This document shows positions 9,311 through 16,011 of a DNA stretch of 64,000 nucleotides, one piece after another. The position numbers were made by a program, and so were the translations under genes. The stretch is from Oscillibacter valericigenes (GTDB taxonomy: Bacteria > Bacillota > Clostridia > Oscillospirales > Oscillospiraceae): the NCBI RefSeq assembly GCF_016902445.1, contig NZ_JACSNX010000002.1, positions 62,001 through 126,000 of the forward strand, given 5' to 3'. Numbering within the stretch: position 1 is the first letter of the stretch; each line of letters starts with the position of its first letter. The notes under the pieces are model-generated. The model had not been told where the DNA came from and ran no database searches. It saw nothing but the letters and a program-made list of their open reading frames with translations.

Positions 9311-9874
9311 TCAGTCCGGTGTCTCCGCCACATAGCGGACATAGCCCTTGTAGGCGGTCCCGGTCTCCGGGTCCCGGCAGGTCTGATAGACCCAGATCTC
9401 TCCGGTGTCCTCCGGCCGGGCAAAGTAGGAGCAGCGCTCGCCGGTGTCCGGCAGCTCCGCCTCGCCGGCCTGGACCAGCCCCGCCGGGCAGGTCTCCGGC
9501 CAGGGGCCGCCGCTGTCTGCCAGCACATACACTGTGCCGTCCACCGTGACCATGGGAGCGGCGTTCTCCGGCGCAGCTTCATCGGCCCCGTCCGCGGCGA
9601 CGTCCATCCCGCCGCCGGACTCGCCAGCCGTCGCGTTCTCCGCCGCATCTCCCGCCGCAGAGGCGGTGTCATTCGCACTGGTATCTCCGCTCCCCATCCC
9701 CAGCTGGGACAGGAAGAATGTGGAGCCCACGATCACCAGCGCCAGGCAGGCCGCCACGGCGCCGGCCCAGGGGAACTCCCGCCGCTTCCGGTACGAGGCG
9801 GGCGGCGGCGCGGCCTCCCGGATGAAGGTGTCCCGGATATCTCCCACAGCACGGAGCAGCTGCTCTCTCGTCAT
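9311..9874 (-). CDS. Membrane-anchored anti-sigma factor-like protein
   Basis: The protein has 187 residues with a short cytoplasmic N-terminus (MTREQLLRAVGDIRDTF), one membrane segment at about residues 35-55 (WAGAVAACLALVIVGSTFFL), a low-complexity Ala/Asp/Glu linker, and an extracytoplasmic C-terminal domain of about 80 residues. The ATG overlaps the stop of the upstream sigma gene as ATGA. This sigma then single-pass-protein order is typical of ECF sigma/anti-sigma pairs, and the N-terminal part would hold the sigma factor at the membrane. No named anti-sigma domain was recognised, so the role comes from gene order and topology. Confidence 0.72.
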   Translation of the reverse strand: MTREQLLRAVGDIRDTFIREAAPPPASYRKRREFPWAGAVAACLALVIVGSTFFLSQLGMGSGDTSANDTASAAGDAAENATAGESGGGMDVAADGADEAAPENAAPMVTVDGTVYVLADSGGPWPETCPAGLVQAGEAELPDTGERCSYFARPEDTGEIWVYQTCRDPETGTAYKGYVRYVAETPD

Positions 9875-10431
9875 ACGGTGAATCCCTCCCCTTCCAAATG
9901 TTCCCGCAGGTCCTGCCGCAGGCGGAACAGCGCCGCAGAGACCGTGCCCCGCCGCTTGCCGCTCCAGGCAGCCAGCTCCTCGATGGAGCAGAGATACCAG
10001 TACCGCCGCACGAACAGCACCCGCTTCTCCTGGGGCAGCGCCGCCAGAAAGCGGTCCAGGCTCTCCGCCAGGGCGGCGGCCTCCGTCTCCTGCTCCACGC
10101 CGCCGGGGGCGGAGAGGCAGTCTCCCAGCTCCTCCAGGGCCGCCTCCGCCTGGCCCTGCCAGCGCTTCTGGGCCCGCTGGGCCCGCCACCGGTCCAGAGA
10201 CAGGTTCCGGGTGATCTTCCCCAGGAACGTGTCCAGCCGGCCGGGACGGCTGGGGGGCATGGCCTCCCAGGCCCGCAGCCATGTGTCCCCCACGCACTCC
10301 TCCGCGTCCTCCCGCAGCGCCAGGATGCGGAAGGCGATCTGATAGCAGTAGCCGCCGTACTTGGCGCTGCTCTCCGAGATGGCTGTCTCATCCCGGTCCC
10401 AGTACAGCTCCACGATCCGGCTGTCTTCCAT
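9871..10431 (-). CDS. ECF-type RNA polymerase sigma factor
   Basis: The 186-residue protein has the sigma-70 region 2 pattern (AFRILALREDAEECVGDTWL, then KITRNLSLDRWR). Region 4 lies at the C-terminus (RVLFVRRYWYLCSIEELA, SGKRRGTVSAALFRLRQDLR). It lacks regions 1 and 3, as ECF factors do. It overlaps the following anti-sigma-like gene by four bases, so the two are translated together. The genes it controls are not visible. A GGGGAGGGG site precedes the ATG. Confidence 0.9.
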   Translation of the reverse strand: MEDSRIVELYWDRDETAISESSAKYGGYCYQIAFRILALREDAEECVGDTWLRAWEAMPPSRPGRLDTFLGKITRNLSLDRWRAQRAQKRWQGQAEAALEELGDCLSAPGGVEQETEAAALAESLDRFLAALPQEKRVLFVRRYWYLCSIEELAAWSGKRRGTVSAALFRLRQDLREHLEGEGFTV

Positions 10432-10545
10432 TGCGGCCCCTCCCCTCTCTATCTCTCTACACGCAGTTTCTGTGCAGATCTTACCGTTTGAAGTTTATTT
10501 TACCATGTTCTTTTCGGAATCGGAACGGCGTTCTTCCGGGAATTC

Positions 10546-10574
10546 TTGATTTGTTCATACTTTTCCTGTATCAT
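10546..10574 (+). promoter_or_regulatory. Candidate promoter of the 617-residue membrane protein
   Basis: TTGATT (10546-10551), a 17-base spacer and TATCAT (10569-10574), about 45 bases before the gene. Confidence 0.5.
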
Positions 10575-10618
10575 GGATGTCAATTCGGCCCATCTGAAAA
10601 AGGAGGAATTGGGTTTTC

Positions 10619-12472
10619 ATGCCATTCACATTCAACTTCGGAGGTTTCGACCCCAGCGCCTTCGGCGGCTTCGGCGGCGGAGAGGCCTCCCAGCCCCAGC
10701 GGCCCCGGCGGGAGCGCAAGCCCCGCAAGGCCATCGGCAACGCCTTCACCCGGACGCTCATCAACCTGGGCGTGACGCTGCTGTTCGGCCTGGGGTACTT
10801 CTATTTCGAGCTGCCTGCCCTGAACTTCCACGCGGAGGAATTCTACGTCTTTCTGTTCCTGCTGTGCGCCGTGTACTGCGTGTGCGCCGTCATCACCTCC
10901 GGCTTCCAGGGAGAGGGCGTGAAGGGCTACTTCGGCTTTGTGAAGAAGCAGTGCACCATCCCCTTCTTCGTCCTGGTGGCCCTGATCGCCGCCATCGTCA
11001 TCGGCGGCCTCACCTCCTGGGTGGTGCTGCGGGCGGGAAGCTACAGCGAGCTGCTCTCCGTCCAGACCGGTGATTTCGCCACAGAGGTGGAGGAGATCTC
11101 CTATGACCAGATCCCCATGCTGGACGAGGACTCTGCCGCCCGTCTGGGCAGCCGGACCCTGGGCGAGCTCAGCGACATGGTCTCCCAGTTCGAGATCCTG
11201 CCCTCCTACACCCAGATCAACTACCAGGGCCGCCCGGTGCGGGTGACCTCCCTGGCCTACGGGGACCTGATCAAGTGGTTCACCAACCGGTCCGACGGCC
11301 TGCCCGCCTACCTGATCATCGACATGGTGACCCAGGAGGCGGAGGTGGTCCGCCTGGACGAGGGCATGAAGTACACCACCGCCGAGCACTTCGGCCGCTA
11401 TCTGCCCCGGCATCTGCGGTTCCACTATCCCACCTTCATGTTCGCCGACCCGGTGTTTGAGATCGACGAGGAGGGCCACCCCTACTGGGTCTGCCCCCGG
11501 ATGGTGAAGACCATCGGCCTCTTCGGCGGCTCGGACATCCAGGGCGCGGTGCTGGTGGACGCCGTCACCGGCGAGAGCCAGTACTTCGAGGAGGTCCCCA
11601 GCTGGGTGGACCATGTGTACGACGCGGACATGATCATGGAGCAGTACGATTACTACGGCATGTACCACAACGGCTTCATCAACTCCATGTTCGGCCAGCG
11701 GGACGTGACGCTGACCACTGAGGGGTACAACTACATCGCCATCGGCGATGACGTGTATATGTACACCGGCGTCACCTCCGTCACCTCGGACCAGTCCAAC
11801 ATCGGCTTCATCCTGTCCAACCAGCGGACCAAGGAGACCCACTTCTACTCCGTCTCCGGCGCCACGGAGGCGTCCGCCCAGGCCTCCGCCCAGAGCCAGG
11901 TCCAGCAGATGAACTATATCGCCACCTTCCCCCTGCTGCTGAACATCGCCGACCAGCCCACCTACTTCATGGCCCTGAAGGGCAACGACGGTCTGGTGAA
12001 GATGTATGCCATGGTGAACGTGCAGCAGTACAACATCGTGGAGACCGGCGGCACCGTGGCGGAGTGTGAGGCCAACTACCGCCGGACCCTGGCGGACAAC
12101 GGCCTGATCTCCGACAGCGAGTCGGAGGCCGCCCCCTCTGACCAGGAGGAGGCCAGCGGCGTTGTCGCGGAGATCCGCACCGCCGTGCTGGACGGCAACT
12201 CCTACTACTTCCTCCGGCTGGAGGGGCAGGAGGTCTTCTACGCCGTCAATGCCGCGGAAAATCCCCTGGCGGTGATCCTGAACGCCGGGGACCAGGTGAC
12301 GGTCACCTACACCGCCGGCGAGTCCGGCAGCATCCTGACCGGCACCTCCGTCACCCGGGCCGGGGAGACGGATGTGTCCTTCACCGTGCCGGAAGAGGAC
12401 GCCGCCGCACCGGATGAAACGGCGGACGCCGCCCCGGCACAGCCGGACGCAGAGACGGCCCCCGCCGCCTGA
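10619..12472 (+). CDS. Large membrane protein with extracytoplasmic domain, function unknown
   Basis: The protein has 617 residues. The first 45 are Gly/Phe-rich then basic (GGFDPSAFGGFGGG, RPRRERKPRK). Three hydrophobic segments follow at about 47-68, 76-95 and 114-138. The rest, about 470 residues, is soluble and probably outside the cell. It contains LWNIAD-like hydrophobic stretches and ends in an Ala/Pro/Asp/Glu-rich tail. No catalytic motif was recognised. It is a single-gene unit with an AAAAAGGAGGAATT ribosome site, its own promoter and a terminator. I do not recognise the family with certainty. Confidence 0.8.
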   Translation: MPFTFNFGGFDPSAFGGFGGGEASQPQRPRRERKPRKAIGNAFTRTLINLGVTLLFGLGYFYFELPALNFHAEEFYVFLFLLCAVYCVCAVITSGFQGEGVKGYFGFVKKQCTIPFFVLVALIAAIVIGGLTSWVVLRAGSYSELLSVQTGDFATEVEEISYDQIPMLDEDSAARLGSRTLGELSDMVSQFEILPSYTQINYQGRPVRVTSLAYGDLIKWFTNRSDGLPAYLIIDMVTQEAEVVRLDEGMKYTTAEHFGRYLPRHLRFHYPTFMFADPVFEIDEEGHPYWVCPRMVKTIGLFGGSDIQGAVLVDAVTGESQYFEEVPSWVDHVYDADMIMEQYDYYGMYHNGFINSMFGQRDVTLTTEGYNYIAIGDDVYMYTGVTSVTSDQSNIGFILSNQRTKETHFYSVSGATEASAQASAQSQVQQMNYIATFPLLLNIADQPTYFMALKGNDGLVKMYAMVNVQQYNIVETGGTVAECEANYRRTLADNGLISDSESEAAPSDQEEASGVVAEIRTAVLDGNSYYFLRLEGQEVFYAVNAAENPLAVILNAGDQVTVTYTAGESGSILTGTSVTRAGETDVSFTVPEEDAAAPDETADAAPAQPDAETAPAA

Positions 12473-12483
12473 GCGCGATCCCA

Positions 12484-12523
12484 AGGGCGCCCCGCCGCAC
12501 GCTGCGGCGGGGCGCCTTCCTGT
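12484..12523 (+). terminator. Rho-independent terminator
   Basis: A long GC-rich stem (AAGGGCGCCCCGCCGCA / TGCGGCGGGGCGCCTT) follows the membrane protein gene; only a short T-rich tail (TTCCTGTTT) follows. Confidence 0.75.
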
Positions 12524-12546
12524 TTCCCTTTTTGTGGAAACCGCCG

Positions 12547-12575
12547 TTGACAACCCCTTTTCACCCGCTTATACT
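12547..12575 (+). promoter_or_regulatory. Promoter of the aminotransferase gene
   Basis: TTGACA (12547-12552), a 17-base spacer and TATACT (12570-12575), close to the sigma-A consensus. Confidence 0.85.
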
Positions 12576-12608
12576 ATTTTTCATGAATGAAAAGGAGCGT
12601 GAAAACCC

Positions 12609-13745
12609 ATGGACCTGACTTTGAATCGAGATGTGATGAACGTGGAGCTGTCCGGCATCCGGCAGTTCACCTATCTGGTGCGGGACACCCCCGGCGCCTG
12701 CGCCCTGACCATCGGCGAGCCGGATCTGAACACCCCGGATGTCATCAAGGAGGCCGCCAAGGCCGCTCTGGACGATAACGACACCCACTATCCCCCCGGC
12801 AACGGCTATCCCTACGCCCTGGAGGCCATCTCTCGGTTCGAGGCCGAGGCCCATGGCCTCCGCTACGCCCCCAGTGAGATCATCCTGACCGTGGGCGCCA
12901 CGGAGGCGCTGTTCGCCGCCTTCTCCACCATCCTCAACGCCGGGGACGAGGTCATCATCCCCACCCCCGCCTTCGGACTGTACGAGGCGCTGGTGCAGCT
13001 GCAGGGCGGCGTGCCCGTCTCCCTGCCCACGGAGCACAACCACTTCCAGATCGTGCCGGAGGAGCTGAAGGCCGCCATCACCGACAAGACCAAGGCCATC
13101 ATCCTGACCTCCCCCAACAACCCCACCGGCTGCGTCTACACCAAGGAGACGCTGGACGCCGTCCATGACATCCTCAAGGACAAGCCTATCTTCGTCCTGT
13201 GCGACGACGTGTACCGCACCCTGACCTATTGTGAGGACTACCACAGCTTTGCCGAGTACCAGGACATGCGGGACCGGATCATCGTCATCAACAGCTTCTC
13301 CAAGCCCTATGCCATGACCGGCTGGCGGCTGGGCTGGTGCATGGCGGACGCCAGGCTGATGGACCGCATCCAGGTGTTCCACCAGTACGCGGTCACCTCC
13401 GTGCCCGCCTTCGTCCAGCGGGCCTGCGTCAGGGCTCTGGAGACAGACACCGGCGACGTGGTGGAGATCTTCCGCAAGCGGCGGGATTATGTCTACCAGC
13501 GCCTTATCGACATGGGCCTCACCGTGGAGAAGCCGGAGGGCGCCTTCTACATGTTCGTGGACATCCGCAAGTTCGGCATGGACTCCAACACCTTCTGCAC
13601 CCGGATGCTGAAGGAGGGCCTGGTGGGCGTCATCCCCGGCATCCACTTCGGCACCGAGGGCTTCATGCGCCTGAGCTACTGCTACTCCGACGCAGACCTG
13701 AAAGAGGGTCTGGACCGGATCGAGACGTTCATCAAGAGCCTGTGA
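12609..13745 (+). CDS. Pyridoxal-phosphate-dependent aminotransferase, class I/II (PatA-like)
   Basis: The protein has 378 residues of fold type I. It has LTIGEPDLNTPDVIKEA at the N-terminus, the cofactor region VGATEALFAAF, SPNNPTGCVY, and the Schiff-base lysine in SFSKPYAMTGWRLGW near residue 231. RLSYC near the C-terminus holds the substrate-carboxylate arginine. It resembles the aspartate/PatA branch. The window encodes all other enzymes of the acetylated diaminopimelate branch (dapA, dapB, dapH, deacetylase), and PatA-type enzymes are known N-acetyl-LL-diaminopimelate aminotransferases. That role is plausible but not proven; broad aromatic or aspartate transamination is the alternative. 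Confidence 0.9.
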   Translation: MDLTLNRDVMNVELSGIRQFTYLVRDTPGACALTIGEPDLNTPDVIKEAAKAALDDNDTHYPPGNGYPYALEAISRFEAEAHGLRYAPSEIILTVGATEALFAAFSTILNAGDEVIIPTPAFGLYEALVQLQGGVPVSLPTEHNHFQIVPEELKAAITDKTKAIILTSPNNPTGCVYTKETLDAVHDILKDKPIFVLCDDVYRTLTYCEDYHSFAEYQDMRDRIIVINSFSKPYAMTGWRLGWCMADARLMDRIQVFHQYAVTSVPAFVQRACVRALETDTGDVVEIFRKRRDYVYQRLIDMGLTVEKPEGAFYMFVDIRKFGMDSNTFCTRMLKEGLVGVIPGIHFGTEGFMRLSYCYSDADLKEGLDRIETFIKSL

Positions 13746-13751
13746 TACAGA

Positions 13752-13790
13752 AGCGGCGCGGGAGGGTCCTCCCGCGCCGCTGTTCTGTTC
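13752..13790 (+). terminator. Rho-independent terminator
   Basis: AGCGGCGCGGGAGG pairs with CCTCCCGCGCCGCT, followed by GTTCTGTTCTT; it lies between two convergent genes. Confidence 0.85.
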
Positions 13791-13801
13791 TTCTGCCCGC
13801 T

Positions 13802-14263
13802 TTACTTCTGCCGGCTGGCCAGCTCCCTGCGGATGGCCTTGGCCAGGATCTCCTGGCCCTCCGGCGTGCGGAGGGTGTCCAGCACCGCCGTCCGCAATGC
13901 CTCCTGGAACTTCTTGCTGGTGAGGAAGGCGTCAAACATGGTGCCGCCCTCCCCGCCGGAGGACGCCGCCGCCACCGGCTTCACCGCCCGCTTGGTGGCC
14001 GGCACCGGGGCGGGCTCGTCCAGGAACGCCCCGTCCATCCAGTCGGACATCTGGGTGGTGTCGTTGGTCTCCCCCCGGAGATAGAAGAGGGACACGCCGA
14101 AATAGGACGCCAGCTTGCTCTGCTGGTCCTGGGTGGGGGTCTGGCGGCCCGTCTCGAACTTCTCGATGGCCGTGCGGGGCAGGCCCAGGGCGGCGGCCAG
14201 GGCAGGCCGGCTCAAACCCCTGGCGGTCCGCAGCTCCTCGATGCGCTGTGCCAAAGTTACCAT
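13802..14263 (-). CDS. XRE-family helix-turn-helix regulator
   Basis: The protein has 153 residues. The N-terminal HTH_3 domain spans about residues 5-62, with SRPALAAALGLPRTAIEKFE as helix-turn-helix and YFGVSLFYLRGE as the domain end. A charged linker with Pro/Ala follows, then a predicted helical C-terminus (FDAFLTSKKFQEALRTAV). The ATG at 14263 has an AAGGAGGCG site upstream; the much longer open frame beyond it is the antisense of rsmH. Its targets are unknown. It is divergent from the rsmH-like gene and may regulate the shared 120-base region. Confidence 0.88.
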   Translation of the reverse strand: MVTLAQRIEELRTARGLSRPALAAALGLPRTAIEKFETGRQTPTQDQQSKLASYFGVSLFYLRGETNDTTQMSDWMDGAFLDEPAPVPATKRAVKPVAAASSGGEGGTMFDAFLTSKKFQEALRTAVLDTLRTPEGQEILAKAIRRELASRQK

Positions 14264-14386
14264 AGAAGATACGCCTCCTTGTCGGTCTCCTATTGTACCC
14301 GCTCCCCGCCGGTCTGTCAATGCGGCGGGGCTTTTCTTTTGGCAGCGGCTGTGGTATGATAGCGTCTCAGAGAAGGAGTTGATCCC

Positions 14387-15427
14387 ATGGAACAGGAGCA
14401 CAAGCGCCGCCCCCGGTACAGGGGCACTCACCCCCGCACGTTTCAGGAGAAGTACAAGGAGCATGACCCGGAGAAGTACCGCTCCGATGTAGAGAAGATC
14501 ATCGCAAGCGGCAAGACCCCGGCGGGAATGCACATTCCCATCCTGGTGGACGAGATTTTGGACGTCCTCCAGATCCGGCCGGGCCAGGTGGGCTACGACG
14601 CCACCCTGGGCTACGGCGGCCACACCGGTCACATGCTGGAGCGGCTCCAGGGCCGGGGGCATCTGTACGCCACGGACGTGGACCCCATCGAGATGGAAAA
14701 GACCCGCTCCCGGTTGGCGGCAGCGGGCTACGGGCCGGAGATCCTCACCATCCAGCACCGGAACTTCGCCGATGTGGACCAGGTGGCCCCCGGCGTCCTC
14801 TTCGACTTCGTGCTGGCGGACCTGGGGGTGTCCTCCATGCAGATCGACGACCCGGCCCGGGGCTTCACCTTCAAGCAGGACGGCCCCCTGGACCTGCGGC
14901 TGGATCCCTCCTCCGGCGTCACGGCGGCGGAGCGGCTGCGGCAGCTGGACCAGGAGGAGCTGGAGAACCTGCTGGCGGAGAATTCCGACGAGCCCTACGC
15001 GGACCGCATCGCCCGGGCCGTCTGCCAGGTGTTCCGCCGGGGCGGCACCGTGGACACCACCCGCCAGCTCTACGCCCTCATCGAGGGTGCCCTCTCCTTC
15101 CTCCCCGCCGCCGAGCGGAAAGAGGCGGTGAAGAAGTCCTGCCAGCGGACCTTCCAGGCGCTGCGGATCGACGTGAACAGCGAGTTCGAGGTGCTGTACA
15201 CCTTTCTGGACAAGCTGCCCCATATGCTCAAGCCCGGCGGGCGGGCGGCCATCCTCACCTTCCACTCCGGGGAGGACCGGCTGGTGAAGCAGGCCTTCCG
15301 CCAGCAGTACCGGGACGGGCTTTACAGCGACATCGCCCGGGAGGTCATCCGTCCCTCTCCCGAGGAGTGCCGCCGAAACCCCCGGGCCCACTCCACCAAG
15401 CTGCGGTGGGCCGTCCGGACGGAGTGA
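14387..15427 (+). CDS. RsmH (MraW)-family 16S rRNA methyltransferase, N-terminally extended
   Basis: The protein has 346 residues. The SAM-binding region is DATLGYGGHTGHMLERL, with the RsmH blocks LADLGVSSMQIDDPARGF, DGPLDLRLD, QRTFQALRIDVNSEFEVL and RAAILTFHSGEDRLVK. RsmH methylates N4 of C1402 in 16S rRNA. A basic extension of about 47 residues (MEQEHKRRPRYRGTHPRTF) precedes the position where usual RsmH proteins begin. The gene is not in a division-cell wall cluster; it is paired with a MazG-like gene. It may be a second RsmH paralogue, which cannot be checked within one window. Confidence 0.87.
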   Translation: MEQEHKRRPRYRGTHPRTFQEKYKEHDPEKYRSDVEKIIASGKTPAGMHIPILVDEILDVLQIRPGQVGYDATLGYGGHTGHMLERLQGRGHLYATDVDPIEMEKTRSRLAAAGYGPEILTIQHRNFADVDQVAPGVLFDFVLADLGVSSMQIDDPARGFTFKQDGPLDLRLDPSSGVTAAERLRQLDQEELENLLAENSDEPYADRIARAVCQVFRRGGTVDTTRQLYALIEGALSFLPAAERKEAVKKSCQRTFQALRIDVNSEFEVLYTFLDKLPHMLKPGGRAAILTFHSGEDRLVKQAFRQQYRDGLYSDIAREVIRPSPEECRRNPRAHSTKLRWAVRTE

Positions 15428-15458
15428 AGATCTTCATAGATAGAAGGAGTTGACAGCC

Positions 15459-15797
15459 ATGCTGCGGGACGAGACCATCCGGCGGGTGCTGAAGTTCCGG
15501 GACGACCGGGACTGGCGGCAGTTCCACACGCCGAAGGACCTGGCCATCTCCCTCACCCTGGAGGCGGCGGAGCTGCTGGAGGTGTTCCAGTGGAGCGGCG
15601 CGGACCTGGAGTGCCGGGACAAGCTGGAGCGCATCCGGGAGGAGCTGGCGGACGTGATGAGCTGCTGCGTCCTGATGGCCGACGTGTGCGGCCTGGATCT
15701 GGACGAGATCCTGAACGCCAAGGTGGACAAAAACGCGGCCAAATACCCGGTGGAAAAGGCCCGGGGCAGCGCCGCCAAATACACGGAGCTGATCTGA
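15459..15797 (+). CDS. MazG-like nucleotide pyrophosphohydrolase
   Basis: The protein has 112 residues with the all-alpha NTP-pyrophosphohydrolase pattern: RDWRQFHTPKDLAISLTLEA, the metal motif EAAELLEVFQW, and EELADVMSCCVLMAD. These are the ExxE...ExxD ligands of the MazG/RS21-C6 group, which hydrolyse non-canonical or deoxy-nucleoside triphosphates to monophosphates. An in-frame TTG at 15450 is less likely than the ATG at 15459, which sits nine bases after AGAAGGAG. It follows the RsmH-like gene by about 30 bases, so the two are probably co-transcribed, and a terminator follows. Confidence 0.87.
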   Translation: MLRDETIRRVLKFRDDRDWRQFHTPKDLAISLTLEAAELLEVFQWSGADLECRDKLERIREELADVMSCCVLMADVCGLDLDEILNAKVDKNAAKYPVEKARGSAAKYTELI

Positions 15798-15816
15798 TTA
15801 TTTTCCGGACCCGCCC

Positions 15817-15849
15817 GCCCCGCACGGTGCCGTGCGGGGCAAATTTTTT
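15817..15849 (+). terminator. Rho-independent terminator
   Basis: GCCCCGCACGG and CCGTGCGGGGC form a stem, followed by AAATTTTTT. Confidence 0.9.
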
Positions 15850-15927
15850 CGCCGGGAACGCTTTTCTCCGGAACGCACAAATTTTCTCTCCGAATTTTGG
15901 AAGACGCTATGGTAAATGCAACTTTCA

Positions 15928-15975
15928 ATCCCATATCTAGTGTGGTATGATAGCAATACTCACTAGATATATTGT
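15928..15975 (+). promoter_or_regulatory. Two NrdR boxes around the nrdD promoter
   Basis: Box 1 ATCCCATATCTAGTGT (15928-15943) and box 2 TCACTAGATATATTGT (15960-15975) match the NrdR consensus acaCwAtATaTwGtgt at about 12 and 13 of 16 positions. They are 32 bases apart, about three helical turns. A TATGAT -10 box (15946-15951), with a weak TTTCAA -35 box 17 bases upstream, lies between them, so repressor binding would cover the promoter. Confidence 0.85.
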
Positions 15976-16011
15976 ATTTGAGATCGATTCTACAAGAGAG
16001 GCGGAGAGTCC

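Noticed and set aside
10580-12553. A 657-codon minus-strand frame
   Set aside because: Antisense to the 617-residue membrane protein gene; composition shows typical shadow bias.
14264-15391. N-terminal extension of the XRE regulator to 529 codons
   Set aside because: It is antisense to the RsmH-like gene; the regulator has a good start at 14263.
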